This document shows positions 32,815 to 41,784 of a stretch of DNA of 64,000 nt, one piece after another; position 1 is the stretch's first letter, and each line of letters starts with the position of its first letter. The position numbers and the translations under genes were made by a program. The notes beneath the pieces are model-generated. The model was not told the DNA's origin and made no database searches. It was given only the letters and a program-made list of their open reading frames with translations. The stretch covers positions 1 to 64,000 of the forward strand of contig NZ_JACFRN010000007.1 of assembly GCF_016100975.1 (NCBI RefSeq). Reading direction: 5' to 3'. This stretch comes from Lactobacillus sp. W8174. Its GTDB lineage: Bacteria; Bacillota; Bacilli; Lactobacillales; Lactobacillaceae.

Positions 32815-33744
32815 ATGCCAAAATTTAAGAAGTTTTTAGTTGGTGCTATTGCAGTTTTGGGCACTGCTTTACTTGCTGGGTGCTCTAACTCAGCTAAAAA
32901 ACAAGCTGATAGCGGTACACCAAAGTCTCTCAACGTGCAGTTCGTACCGAGCGTTTCTGCTAATACTCTGGAGACTAAGGCCAAACCATTAGAAAAAATG
33001 CTATCAAAGCGTCTGGGCATTCCAGTCCACGTTTCAGTTTCAACAAGTGGTAATGCACTGGTAGAAGCAATGAAATCCAAAAAAATAGATGTCGGTTTTT
33101 TACCAGGTGATGACTATGTCCAAGCACATAAACAGCATGCAGCTGATGTTTTATTACAGTCAGAGCGTTTTGGTTTAACTAGACCAGATGGTAACTGGAC
33201 TAAAAAGTTAGTTCATACTTTCCATTCCGAAATTCTAGTTAGAAAAGACTCTGGTATTAAGAGCTGGAGGGATCTTAAAGGTAAGAAAATTTCAATTCAA
33301 AGCCCAACCTCAACTTCTGGTTATATTTTCCCAGTTGCCGAATTAAAGCAAAAGGGACTGGATGTTCCTCGTAGCTGCAAGCTGGTTACTACAACTGGAC
33401 ATGATCAGGCGGTTCTAAATGTTTTAAATAAAGATACTGATGCAGCCTTTGTTTTTGAGGATGCCCGTAATAATGTTATTAAAGACAACCCTAAGATTAA
33501 ATCGCAAGTAGTGCCAATTTATTACACAACAGAAATTCCTAATGATACTATTTCTGTCATTCCGAGTTTGTCAAAATCCTTCCGGGAAAAGTTAGCTAAT
33601 GCATTTATTGCTATTGGTAAATCTAAAGAAGGTAGAAAAGTAATCGAACGCGTTTATTCACATGAAGGATATGTCAAAGCTAAAGATAGTGACTATGACA
33701 CTGTTCGTAAATATGAAAAAATTGCTGAGTCAATTAAAAAGTAA
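32815..33744 (+). CDS. PhnD-like substrate-binding lipoprotein (phosphonate/phosphite ABC type)
   Basis: 309 residues. Lipobox LLAGC at about residues 18-22, then a periplasmic-binding fold of the PhnD group: LNVQFVPSVSANTLE, DVGFLPGDDYV, LVRKDSGIKSWRDLKGKKI and TTGHDQAVLNVL. Such proteins capture phosphonates, phosphite or other small anions for an ABC importer. No permease or ATPase gene is near, so the binding protein is an orphan here. The start is ATG 32815 with AGGAGG six bases upstream. Expression is probably controlled by the leader and terminator before it. The substrate is unknown. Confidence 0.85.
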   Translation: MPKFKKFLVGAIAVLGTALLAGCSNSAKKQADSGTPKSLNVQFVPSVSANTLETKAKPLEKMLSKRLGIPVHVSVSTSGNALVEAMKSKKIDVGFLPGDDYVQAHKQHAADVLLQSERFGLTRPDGNWTKKLVHTFHSEILVRKDSGIKSWRDLKGKKISIQSPTSTSGYIFPVAELKQKGLDVPRSCKLVTTTGHDQAVLNVLNKDTDAAFVFEDARNNVIKDNPKIKSQVVPIYYTTEIPNDTISVIPSLSKSFREKLANAFIAIGKSKEGRKVIERVYSHEGYVKAKDSDYDTVRKYEKIAESIKK

Positions 33745-33769
33745 TTAAGCTTATAAATAATTACTATAA

Positions 33770-33812
33770 AGTGCATCTTTTGTTGTTTGAACAGGAAAAG
33801 GTGCATTTTTTG
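33770..33812 (+). terminator. terminator of the phnD-like gene
   Basis: GTGCATCTTTT pairs with AAAAGGTGCAT (two G-T pairs), followed by T6. Confidence 0.85.
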
Positions 33813-33965
33813 TGGTTAAAATAATATAGAATTAAAATAGTTAGGAATAAATTTTTATAATAATTTGCAATTATTGCTTTAGCAAAAAGGAAAAGATTGT
33901 TTTAATGATTTTAATTAAAAAGCAACTTTTTAAGTTTATATCAAGTTATCGAACAGTTTCAAACA

Positions 33966-33993
33966 TTGACAAACAAAAGAGAACAGCTATAAT
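33966..33993 (+). promoter_or_regulatory. promoter of lacR-lacA-lacB
   Basis: TTGACA (33966-33971), a 16-bp spacer and TATAAT (33988-33993), 50 bp before lacR. Repeated GAACA/CAAACA words across it may be LacR contacts. Confidence 0.82.
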
Positions 33994-34043
33994 TAAAATG
34001 AACTAAGTTAGTTGCATAATCTAGTTTAAGAAGTAGGTTACTA

Positions 34044-34799
34044 ATGTTAAAGAGTGAAAGACTGAAAACTATTTTACAAGTTGTAAAAACACAGAAATTT
34101 GTCACAGTAGACGAATTAGCACAAGCTTTAAAAGTTTCTGATATGACGATCAGGCGAGATCTGAATGAGCTCCACAAGGCAAGTAAGATTTTACGTGTTC
34201 ACGGTGGCGCGCAATTATTGTCTGATCAAACTCGAACTGAAAAAAGTTATCAGCAAAAACGTGAAATCCATAGTAAAGAAAAATATGAAGTAGCAAAGAG
34301 AGCTTGTAATTTAATTCATGAAAATGATTCGATTTATGTTGGACCAGGGACGACGTTAGAATTACTGGTGGCTAATCTCAAAGTTAAACATTTACGCATT
34401 GTTACTAATTCATTGCCTGTATTTGAAGCTGCCAAAAATAATATGAATGATTACGATTTAATTATGGTTGGCGGTTCTTACAGAAGAATCAGCGGTGCTT
34501 TTGTAGGTGCTTTGGCCAATAACGAGTTAAAAACTATGTCATTTTCTGTTGGTTTTGTCGGTGTTAATGGCATTAAAGATACTTCTTTAACAACTGCTAA
34601 CTTAGAAGAAGGTCAAACCGAAGGTATTGGACTGAATCATTCGCAAATAAAATTTGTGGCAGCTGATTATACTAAATTGGATCATAGTGATTTTCACCAA
34701 TTTTATGATTTGCGCAATGTAGATGGTTTAATTACTAATCGGGGAATTGAGCCTGAGTTGGAAAAGCATTACAGTCAATTTACGACTATTTATAAATAG
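34044..34799 (+). CDS. lacR: DeoR-family lactose/tagatose phosphotransferase repressor (LacR)
   Basis: 251 residues. The DeoR-type helix-turn-helix (about 1-55) has [41 protein letters not shown]. The effector domain, with GPGTTLELL (about 97) and VGGSYRR, has the fold that senses phosphorylated sugars, in LacR the tagatose-6-phosphate. It is first in a three-gene unit with lacA and lacB. It lacks a strong ribosome site (AAGTAGG). Likely represses its own promoter and perhaps the distant lacD. Confidence 0.87.
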   Translation: MLKSERLKTILQVVKTQKFVTVDELAQALKVSDMTIRRDLNELHKASKILRVHGGAQLLSDQTRTEKSYQQKREIHSKEKYEVAKRACNLIHENDSIYVGPGTTLELLVANLKVKHLRIVTNSLPVFEAAKNNMNDYDLIMVGGSYRRISGAFVGALANNELKTMSFSVGFVGVNGIKDTSLTTANLEEGQTEGIGLNHSQIKFVAADYTKLDHSDFHQFYDLRNVDGLITNRGIEPELEKHYSQFTTIYK

Positions 34800-34821
34800 T
34801 TTTTTGAGAGGAGATTTGGCT

Positions 34822-35250
34822 ATGAAGGTTGTCATTGGTAGTGACAAGGCAGGTTTTACCTTAAAAGAAAAAGTAAAAGATTACCTGAAGGCACATCACT
34901 ATGATGTTTTGGATGTTACTCCGGAACCCGCTGAGGATTTTGTTGAATCTAGTTTAAAGGTAACTCATGAAGTATTAGACAATGGCATTAAAAAAGCCAT
35001 TATGTTTGACGAATACGGCGTAGGGTCTGCCATGGCGTCAAATAAGGTTAAAGGCATGGTTACCGCAAATGTTAATGAAGAAAGAACTGCACATATGACT
35101 GCTATGCACAATGGTGCAAAAGCTATTGCTTTAGGTAGCGGTATTGTAGGCGAAAAACTGGCTTATTCAATCGTGCAACATTATTTGGATACTGAATATG
35201 CTGGCGGCCGCCATCAAGTGCGTTTAAATATGCTTGAAGAAATGATTTAA
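34822..35250 (+). CDS. lacA: galactose-6-phosphate isomerase subunit LacA
   Basis: 142 residues. With LacB it isomerises galactose-6-phosphate to tagatose-6-phosphate, the first step of the tagatose pathway. It belongs to the RpiB/LacAB fold: [22 protein letters not shown] at the N-terminus, and [15 protein letters not shown] in the substrate-binding loop. GAGAGGAG lies about nine bases before ATG 34822. It is 12 bp from lacB. The source of galactose-6-phosphate is probably the gatABC-type PTS at 48.9 kb. Confidence 0.93.
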   Translation: MKVVIGSDKAGFTLKEKVKDYLKAHHYDVLDVTPEPAEDFVESSLKVTHEVLDNGIKKAIMFDEYGVGSAMASNKVKGMVTANVNEERTAHMTAMHNGAKAIALGSGIVGEKLAYSIVQHYLDTEYAGGRHQVRLNMLEEMI

Positions 35251-35262
35251 GGAGGCTTACTA

Positions 35263-35838
35263 ATGCTAGATAATGATAGACCACAACCCGAGTTTGTTGA
35301 TCCTAAAAATGATAAGCATATGGTCATTGCTTTAGGTAATGATCATATCGTTACTTCTGTTAAAATGGCTATTTCTGATCATTTAAAAGAAGAGGGATAT
35401 CAGGTCATTGATGAAGGTACTCATGATAATACCAGAACCCACTATCCAATTTACGGTAAACGTGTTGCTGAAGATGTTGCTGATGGTCGTGCCGATTTAG
35501 GTATTGTCCTTTGTGGTACTGGTATCGGTATTTCTACCGCTGCAGATAAAAACGAGGGCGTTCGTGCAGCAATGGTTGGAGATGTTGCTCAAGCTGAATA
35601 TGCTCGGCGCGAGTTGAATGCCAATATCCTTGGTTTTGGTGGTATCGTTTTAGGACGTGACTTTATTTTTGACATTGTTGATTCTTTCTTAAATGCCAAA
35701 TATGAGTCTACTCCAGAAAGACAAGAGTTAATTGCCAAAATAGACGGTATTGCCAAACCAAATCCTGATCAAAAGGATAACGTACACTTCTTTGATGAAG
35801 AAAATAAGAAGTGGGCTGAAGGCGTATATCACGACTAA
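35263..35838 (+). CDS. lacB: galactose-6-phosphate isomerase subunit LacB
   Basis: 191 residues, about 20 more than the usual LacB. The catalytic Cys lies in [11 protein letters not shown] (about residue 87), with the GND and HYP loops also present. The extra N-terminal piece ([19 protein letters not shown]) precedes the standard start MVIALGNDH. Since AAGGAGG sits properly before ATG 35263, the extension looks genuine. Forms the active heteromer with LacA and ends the operon with a strong terminator. Confidence 0.93.
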   Translation: MLDNDRPQPEFVDPKNDKHMVIALGNDHIVTSVKMAISDHLKEEGYQVIDEGTHDNTRTHYPIYGKRVAEDVADGRADLGIVLCGTGIGISTAADKNEGVRAAMVGDVAQAEYARRELNANILGFGGIVLGRDFIFDIVDSFLNAKYESTPERQELIAKIDGIAKPNPDQKDNVHFFDEENKKWAEGVYHD

Positions 35839-35887
35839 GACAGCTAAATAATATAAAAATAAAGAATTAAAATTTTAATCGCACATT

Positions 35888-35920
35888 AAAGCCATGATTG
35901 TAAAATCATGGCTTTTTAAT
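35888..35920 (+). terminator. terminator of the lacRAB unit
   Basis: A perfect 12-bp stem (35888-35899 with 35904-35915) with T5. Confidence 0.93.
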
Positions 35921-35990
35921 ATCTCAAAAATAACAAATTATTATAAATATTACTTTGAGTGATCGTGTCTTAATAAAAATTTTATTTAAA

Positions 35991-36036
35991 AAGGCTAGTA
36001 AGATTAAGTTTTTGATAACATGATCTTATTAGCCTT
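35991..36036. repeat. long hairpin in the lacB/kdgA gap
   Basis: A 14-bp stem with one G-T pair (35991-36004 with 36023-36036), with no clean T run. The surrounding 35921-36157 holds no gene I can see. Confidence 0.6.
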
Positions 36037-36157
36037 TGTCTTTGTAACAAATAATTTAATGTTGCAAATTACAATTTAGAAAAGTAAGTCAGAAATATAA
36101 TAGTTAATAATTTCATTGTTACTGACTAGTTTAAATATTAATGTTCTTAAAAATGAT

Positions 36158-36814
36158 TTATAATTTAACTGGGTTATTGGATTTTAATTTAGAAACATAC
36201 TTTTGGGCATTTTCTTTAACTAGATCAAAATTGCCATCTTTACCTGGCCCCACGAGATTACTGCCTATCCCTACTGCTGCAACACCTGCTTCTACCCAAT
36301 CTGAAATATTATTCATATCAACGCCTCCAGTAGGCATTAAGTTGGCATTAGGAATTGGGCCTAAAATACTTTTGACAAATTCAGTACCTAGCACATTACC
36401 AGGAAATACCTTGACAATATCTGATCCATAGGACAAGGCAGTGGTTATTTCTGTTGTGGTCATGCATCCAGGAATATATGGTCTTTGGTATAAATTGGAA
36501 ATTAAGGCAATTTTTTTGTTGAAATTTGGACCAACAATAAAATCAGCACCAGCTAAAATAGCCAAGCGTGTTGAAACTTCATCCAAGATTGTTCCAGCAC
36601 CTATTATGATATCATTATGGCTCTGGTATTTTTCTTTTAATTTTTTGATTACACTATCAGCCGAGGGAACGGTATAGGTGAGTTCGATTGTTTTGATGCC
36701 GCCAGCAATACATGCGATGGCATCATTATAAGCCTCTTCAGCGGAAGCTCCTCTAACAACCGCAACTAAGAAATTTTGATTAATTAATTTTAAAATATCT
36801 ATTTTTTTATCCAT
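36158..36814 (-). CDS. kdgA: KDPG aldolase (2-keto-3-deoxy-6-phosphogluconate aldolase)
   Basis: 218 residues, class I aldolase of the KDPG/KHG family. It cleaves KDPG to pyruvate and glyceraldehyde-3-phosphate, the last step of uronate catabolism from glycosaminoglycan disaccharides. The Schiff-base Lys lies in DIVKVFPGN, the substrate loop is PGCMTTTEI, and MPTGGVDMNN binds phosphate. It is encoded divergently from the IclR regulator, apart from the main operon that makes KDPG (kduI, kduD, kdgK). Confidence 0.9.
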   Translation of the reverse strand: MDKKIDILKLINQNFLVAVVRGASAEEAYNDAIACIAGGIKTIELTYTVPSADSVIKKLKEKYQSHNDIIIGAGTILDEVSTRLAILAGADFIVGPNFNKKIALISNLYQRPYIPGCMTTTEITTALSYGSDIVKVFPGNVLGTEFVKSILGPIPNANLMPTGGVDMNNISDWVEAGVAAVGIGSNLVGPGKDGNFDLVKENAQKYVSKLKSNNPVKL

Positions 36815-36914
36815 TTTGTCTTCTCGTTTCCAAATAATAAATTATAATTACAAATGATAAATTCAATTTGAGTATAACGCTTACAGTTTTTTTAATCAAG
36901 AAAGGAAATAAATT

Positions 36915-37667
36915 ATGGCAGATAAACTTTATGGTACTGTCCTTTTAAAAGCAAAAAGAATAATGGACGTGCTTTCTGCATCAGAAAATAGTTTAACTTT
37001 GGAACAAATATCCAGCGCAGCGGCTATACCCAAGCCAACAACATTTAAAATATTGAATACTTTGGACTACATAAATTTTGTGAGAAAAGATAAATCTGAA
37101 AAAAAATATTCGTTAGGTACGAATTTAATTGGATATGGGAGTAGAGCAATGAGCAGCTTTGATATAGTCACTATTGCTGAACCATATTTGACTGAATTAA
37201 ATAAAGTAACAAGTGAGACAGTAAATTTGGGAATTGAAGAACATGATCAAATAGTTTTACTTAAAAAAATTGATAGTCCACAACCGGTTAACTTAAATTC
37301 TAAAGTTGGTGGAACTCTCGAACTCTATTCTTCTTCAATGGGTAAAGCAATTTTGGCAACGAAAACGGAAATAGAATTAGATCAGTACTTCTCTAGTGTT
37401 GAATTAAGACCTTGTACTCCTAATACAATCACTAGTATTGCTGAATTAAAAAAACAAATTGCTGCAGTTCAAGATGAAGGCTATGCTATTGATAATCAAG
37501 AAAATCAGGCGGGGGTTGTTTGTGTCGGAGCCGCAATTCAGAAATATGGTAAAGTCTTTGGAGCGATAAGTGTAAGTACGCCGAAGTATCGTTTAGATGA
37601 ATTGTTACTTAGTGATTTAAAAAAGCTTGTAAAATCAACAGTTGATCAAATTAATCAAATAATTTAA
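36915..37667 (+). CDS. kdgR: IclR-family regulator of the glycosaminoglycan locus
   Basis: 250 residues. The winged helix with TLEQISSAAAIPKPTTFKILNTLDYINFV (about 28-56) is followed by the IclR effector domain (about 75-250), with LKKIDSPQPVNLNSKVGG and a terminal VSTPKYRLDE stretch. IclR proteins such as KdgR bind 2-keto-3-deoxygluconate or similar acids. It is divergent from the aldolase gene and just upstream of the large operon, so both are likely targets. AAAGGAAA precedes the ATG. Confidence 0.85.
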   Translation: MADKLYGTVLLKAKRIMDVLSASENSLTLEQISSAAAIPKPTTFKILNTLDYINFVRKDKSEKKYSLGTNLIGYGSRAMSSFDIVTIAEPYLTELNKVTSETVNLGIEEHDQIVLLKKIDSPQPVNLNSKVGGTLELYSSSMGKAILATKTEIELDQYFSSVELRPCTPNTITSIAELKKQIAAVQDEGYAIDNQENQAGVVCVGAAIQKYGKVFGAISVSTPKYRLDELLLSDLKKLVKSTVDQINQII

Positions 37668-37676
37668 AAAAAGTAC

Positions 37677-37705
37677 TTGTAAAATCGCTTACATTGTATT
37701 ATATT
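37677..37705 (+). promoter_or_regulatory. promoter and cre-like site of the glycosaminoglycan operon
   Basis: TTGTAA (37677-37682), 17 bp, TATATT (37700-37705). TAAAATCGCTTACA (37680-37693), one mismatch from the cre consensus, lies within the promoter, as expected for CcpA repression. Confidence 0.7.
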
Positions 37706-37759
37706 TTATTTGCTTGAATAAATAAGAAATTTAATTTCTTATATGGAAAGGAAAAGACG

Positions 37760-38938
37760 ATGTATGAAGACTTAACCAGAAAAAATGATAATGCTATTTA
37801 TGAAATTTTTTTAACTAAAAAAGAAATCGAAAAAGCAATAGACCAGGCATTAAAGCAAATTAAATTGAACATTGAATTTTTTGATGATCTTTTTCCTGCA
37901 CCAGCCGCTACTAAAGGGGTGTACAAGAGAATTAGTAATACTGAATGGACTAATGGCTTTTGGACAGGAATTTTATGGTTAGCTTATCAGCATACTAAAG
38001 AACCGGGTTATAAAAAAATTGCAGAAAAAAATGTTACTTCTTTTGCAGACAGAATTAATAAAAAAGTTGCTGTCAATCACCATGATTTAGGTTTTTTATA
38101 CTCAACTTCAGTAGTTAGTGAGTACAAAATTACTGGAAATAAAAAAGCAAAGGAAATTGCCTTAAAAGCTGCTGACTGTTTATTATCGAGATTTCAGCCC
38201 AACGGCAGATTTATTCAAGCTTGGGGCGATTTAGAAGATGATAAAGAATACAGACTAATCATTGATTCATTAATGAACATTCCTTTACTTTATTGGGCAG
38301 AACAAGTTACCCAGAATTCTAAGTATGGTGAAGTTGCTGATCAGCATTATCGAAATGTTATTAATACCGTTATTAGAGACAATGGTTCTACATATCACAC
38401 ATACTTTTTTGACAGAAAAAGTGGTAAGCCACTAAAGGGTATGACTAAACAAGGTTATAGCAATGACTCAAGTTGGGCTAGAGGTCAGGCTTGGGCTGTA
38501 TATGGTATTCCACTTCATTACAAATATCGTCATAATCATAAAGATTTTAAGATCTTTACTGGCGTAACTAATTATTTTTTGAATAGATTACCAGCTGATT
38601 TTATTCCATATTGGGATTTGATTTTCAATGATGGTGATAATCAACCTAAAGATTCCTCTTCGGGTGCTATCGCAATTTGTGGAATTGCTGAAATGCTAAA
38701 AAATTTACCTGAATCTTTTAGTTATAAGCAAAAATATGTGATATTGCTGCACAAAATGATGAGATCTTTGATTGATAATTATGCAAATAAAGATCTGAAA
38801 CCGGGCGCACCATTATTGGATCATGGTGTGTACTCTTGGCATTCAGGTAAAGGAGTTGATGAAGGAAATATTTGGGGAGATTACTTTTATTTTGAAGCAC
38901 TTATGAGATTTTATGAAGATTGGAAAGTATTTTGGTAG
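37760..38938 (+). CDS. ugl: unsaturated glucuronyl hydrolase (GH88)
   Basis: 392 residues, intracellular. It hydrolyses the unsaturated glucuronyl end of disaccharides made by hyaluronan, chondroitin or heparin lyases, by hydration of the enol ether. Alpha/alpha-barrel family GH88. The two key aspartates are visible: Asp109 in NHHDLGF and Asp169 in IIDSLMNIP. RGQAWAVYG and SGAIAICGIAEM are also typical. GGAAAGG precedes the start. It is the first gene of an operon that continues with the PTS, yajC, the lyase and kdu genes. Confidence 0.92.
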   Translation: MYEDLTRKNDNAIYEIFLTKKEIEKAIDQALKQIKLNIEFFDDLFPAPAATKGVYKRISNTEWTNGFWTGILWLAYQHTKEPGYKKIAEKNVTSFADRINKKVAVNHHDLGFLYSTSVVSEYKITGNKKAKEIALKAADCLLSRFQPNGRFIQAWGDLEDDKEYRLIIDSLMNIPLLYWAEQVTQNSKYGEVADQHYRNVINTVIRDNGSTYHTYFFDRKSGKPLKGMTKQGYSNDSSWARGQAWAVYGIPLHYKYRHNHKDFKIFTGVTNYFLNRLPADFIPYWDLIFNDGDNQPKDSSSGAIAICGIAEMLKNLPESFSYKQKYVILLHKMMRSLIDNYANKDLKPGAPLLDHGVYSWHSGKGVDEGNIWGDYFYFEALMRFYEDWKVFW

Positions 38939-38953
38939 AAAAAGGCGAATTAA

Positions 38954-39463
38954 ATGACAAATCCTAATATTGTTGCCGTTCGTTTGGATGAGAGATTAAT
39001 TCATGGTCAAGGTAGATTATGGATTTCTAATTTAGGGGTCAATTTGGTCATAGTTGCTAATGATGAGGTTGCAAAGAGTTCAATTCAGCAAACTTTAATG
39101 AAGTCACTATTACCAGACTCGATTGGAGTTAGATTTTTTACAATTGCGGAAACTATCGACAAGATTTTTAAAGCAGCCCCTCAACAATCAATTTTTATAA
39201 TTGTTAAAACTGCTGCTGATACGTTAAAGCTAATAGAAGGAGGCGTACCAATTAAGAAATTAAATGTAGGAAATATCCATTTTAAAGATGGTAAAACTAA
39301 AATCACAAATTATATCTCGGTAGACCATCAAGATATGGCAGCCCTTAAAACAATGCGCGATAAATATCATATTGATTTTAATACTCGTGTTACTCCTATT
39401 GGAAACGAAGTTGGGTCAGATTTTAATTTGAATAAATACGTAGATGAATGGAAAGGAGAATAA
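38954..39463 (+). CDS. PTS mannose-family EIIB (glycosaminoglycan locus)
   Basis: 169 residues. VAVRLDERLIHGQGRLW carries the phosphohistidine His17. The unusual GQGR after it (instead of GQVA) is typical of the N-acetylgalactosamine/hyaluronate-type IIB group. It is 15 bp after ugl and two bp before the IIC start, which has AAAGGAG inside this gene's end. Confidence 0.91.
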   Translation: MTNPNIVAVRLDERLIHGQGRLWISNLGVNLVIVANDEVAKSSIQQTLMKSLLPDSIGVRFFTIAETIDKIFKAAPQQSIFIIVKTAADTLKLIEGGVPIKKLNVGNIHFKDGKTKITNYISVDHQDMAALKTMRDKYHIDFNTRVTPIGNEVGSDFNLNKYVDEWKGE

Positions 39464-39465
39464 TT

Positions 39466-40248
39466 ATGAACTTTACTGTTTGGCAAGCAATACTCGTAGG
39501 TTTATGGGCCGCATTTTGTTTTGCGGGACAAGTTTGGGGTACATATACTAACAGGGCTTTATTTATTTCTTTTGGTGTTGGTCTTATTTTAGGTGACTTA
39601 AAAACTGCGGTTATTTTTGGAGCCACGGCTGAATTAGCCTTTATGGGTTTTGGCGTGGGACCCGGAGGCTCAACACCACCTAACCCACTTGGACCAGGTA
39701 TTGTTGGTTCAATTTTAGCAATATCTATGCACAAGTTATCGCCTAGTGCAGCTTTAACTTTATCGTATCCATTCGCTATGTTGGTACCATTTATTATCAC
39801 TTTGATATTTACTATTAATTCAGGTTCTATGGCTTCTGCCAAAAAAGCTGTTAGCGAAGGAAAATATCACAAATTCAATATTATGTCTAATTTAACTTTG
39901 TGGGAATTTATGTTATTTGCTTTCTTGTTTGGTCTCACAGCAACATTAAGTACCTCAGCTTTAAGAGCATTTGTAATGATGATTCCACAGTGGCTAATGA
40001 ATGGCTTAACCGTTGTAGGTGGATTACTTCCCGCTGTCGGTTTTGCACTTATTATGAGTACCATGCTTAAAAAAGAATACATTCCTGCAATTATTTTTGG
40101 ATATATTTGTGTTGCTTACCTCAAGATGCCAGTTATTGGACTTGCGTTTGTAGGTGTAGCATTAGCATTTAACAATTATTACAATCGTAAGAAGTCTGGA
40201 AATAATAATCAGAAACAAAGCAATGGAGGTGTAGAAAATGGCATCTAG
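39466..40248 (+). CDS. PTS mannose-family EIIC (glycosaminoglycan locus)
   Basis: 260 residues, hydrophobic throughout, with FCFAGQVWGTYTNRALFISFG near the N-terminus and FGVGPGGSTPPNPLGPGIVG near 65-85. It ends in a short basic/Asn-rich tail. ATG 39466 with AAAGGAG upstream is the start. It overlaps the IID gene by 11 bp. The AgaW-like features fit transport of amino-sugar-containing disaccharides. Confidence 0.91.
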   Translation: MNFTVWQAILVGLWAAFCFAGQVWGTYTNRALFISFGVGLILGDLKTAVIFGATAELAFMGFGVGPGGSTPPNPLGPGIVGSILAISMHKLSPSAALTLSYPFAMLVPFIITLIFTINSGSMASAKKAVSEGKYHKFNIMSNLTLWEFMLFAFLFGLTATLSTSALRAFVMMIPQWLMNGLTVVGGLLPAVGFALIMSTMLKKEYIPAIIFGYICVAYLKMPVIGLAFVGVALAFNNYYNRKKSGNNNQKQSNGGVENGI

Positions 40249-41053
40249 AAAACCAGTTCTAACAAAAAAAGATTATGCCATCTCTGTTTTAAGATCATAT
40301 TATTTACAAAATGTTCAAAATTATGGAAATATGCAAGGAACAGGTGTTTTAAAGTCAATTTGGCCAGAATTACATAAGATTTATCAAGATGATGAGCAAG
40401 AATTCAAGCGAGTAGCTATTTCCAACTTGGAATTTTATAATACCAATCCACAGCCTTATCCCTTTGTTACTAGCATAATGCTGGCTATGTATGATAGCGG
40501 TCAAAGCGAAAATGATGTTCAAGCTATTAAGATGGCATTGATGGGACCTTTAGCTGGTATCGGTGATGCACTATCACAGTTTGCTTTAGCTCCACTGTTT
40601 TCTACTATTTTTGCTTCACTTGCTTTACAAGGTATCATTTATGCACCATTAATGTTCTTCGCCTGTTTATTTGGAATTACATTTGGTGTTAGATGCTTAA
40701 TGGGCTATTTAGGTTGGAAAGTCGGTACAAGTATCATTGATACTTTGAGTGACAAAATGGCTGTCATTGCTGATATTGCCAGTACAATTGGTTTAACTGT
40801 TATAGCAGGATTATCTGTTTCATTCGTAAAAGTGAATCTGGGACTTAAATATTCCGCTGTAATTAAAGGAAAGACGCAATTAGTCACAGTTCAGGCATTT
40901 TTAGATAAAATTATGCCGTATTTATTGCCAGTGTTGTTAATTTACTTTGTTTATTGGCTGATTACTAAGAAAAAGTGGACGGTTTATAAGATTATTCTTT
41001 TACTATTAGTCTTGGGAATAGCACTTTCTGCTATGGGCATATTAGTTCCTTGA
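40238..41053 (+). CDS. PTS mannose-family EIID (glycosaminoglycan locus)
   Basis: 271 residues. It has the LQNVQNYGNMQGTGVLKSIWPEL variant of the IID start signature, GPLAGIGDALSQFAL near residue 105, and a hydrophobic C-terminus. GGAGGTG precedes ATG 40238, which overlaps the IIC end. Together they form the membrane channel that brings in and phosphorylates unsaturated glycosaminoglycan disaccharides in known streptococcal and lactobacillar loci. Confidence 0.91.
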   Translation: MASRKPVLTKKDYAISVLRSYYLQNVQNYGNMQGTGVLKSIWPELHKIYQDDEQEFKRVAISNLEFYNTNPQPYPFVTSIMLAMYDSGQSENDVQAIKMALMGPLAGIGDALSQFALAPLFSTIFASLALQGIIYAPLMFFACLFGITFGVRCLMGYLGWKVGTSIIDTLSDKMAVIADIASTIGLTVIAGLSVSFVKVNLGLKYSAVIKGKTQLVTVQAFLDKIMPYLLPVLLIYFVYWLITKKKWTVYKIILLLLVLGIALSAMGILVP

Positions 41054-41064
41054 GGTAAATAATT

Positions 41065-41493
41065 ATGAAATATGATGTATGTATCATAGGACATGGTAAT
41101 TTTCCTTCTGGAATAAGGTCAGCTGTTAAATTAATTGCTGGAACTTGTGACAGAATCGCATGTTTTAATTTGAACGAAGAAACAACTCATGAACAATTTG
41201 AGAAAGATATTGATCAATATCTTAAAGCACATGATAATGTGATATTTTTTGCTGATATGATTGGGGGAGCTCCATATCAAATCGTCGCTAAAAAGATTTT
41301 GTTGCAAAACGATAAAAATAAGTGTGTCGTTGCTGGAGTTTCATTAAATTTAGTCTTAGATATATATCTTAAAAATATGTCTGATCAGCTAACTACTCAA
41401 AACATTGATGAAGTAATTATGCATGTAATTACTGAATCAAAATCTTTAATGAAAGAAATTACTTGTCGAAAAGATTTAGAAAAAGAGTGCTAA
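41065..41493 (+). CDS. PTS mannose-family EIIA (glycosaminoglycan locus)
   Basis: 142 residues. CIIGHGNFPSGIRSAVKLIAG carries His10, the site phosphorylated by HPr. FFADMIGGAPYQIV matches the second conserved loop. It has a weak ribosome site (GAGGTAA). It is followed three bp later by the yajC-like gene, the gene order known from streptococcal hyaluronate PTS clusters. Confidence 0.91.
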   Translation: MKYDVCIIGHGNFPSGIRSAVKLIAGTCDRIACFNLNEETTHEQFEKDIDQYLKAHDNVIFFADMIGGAPYQIVAKKILLQNDKNKCVVAGVSLNLVLDIYLKNMSDQLTTQNIDEVIMHVITESKSLMKEITCRKDLEKEC

Positions 41494-41496
41494 AAA

Positions 41497-41784
41497 GTGT
41501 CGTGGATTAACATTTTAATAACCATCATGGTAATTATATTGATAATTCTTTATTTTGTAGTTATTCCCATTGCCAGAAAAAAGAGCAACGAAAGGAAAAA
41601 AACAGAAATGGATAACTTTTTTTCTTCGTTACAGAATGGTGAAAAAGTAATGCTGCTTAGTGGCGTTGTAGGAACCATTAAAAGCATAACTAAAGACTAT
41701 ATTAATTTAAAAGTTACAGATAATGCCGTAATCAAAGTCAATAAGCATGGTATAGCTTCGAAAGTCAAAAATGAATCTGAATAA
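41497..41784 (+). CDS. YajC-family single-pass membrane protein
   Basis: 95 residues. One N-terminal transmembrane helix (about 4-23), then a basic segment (RKKSNERKKTEMDNFFSSLQNGEKVMLLSGVVGTI) diagnostic of YajC. YajC is an accessory of the Sec translocon. A second copy inside glycosaminoglycan PTS operons is known from streptococci, but its purpose is unclear. Assisting secretion or insertion of the locus products is a guess. The start is GTG 41497. It overlaps the next gene by 14 bp. Confidence 0.87.
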   Translation: MSWINILITIMVIILIILYFVVIPIARKKSNERKKTEMDNFFSSLQNGEKVMLLSGVVGTIKSITKDYINLKVTDNAVIKVNKHGIASKVKNESE

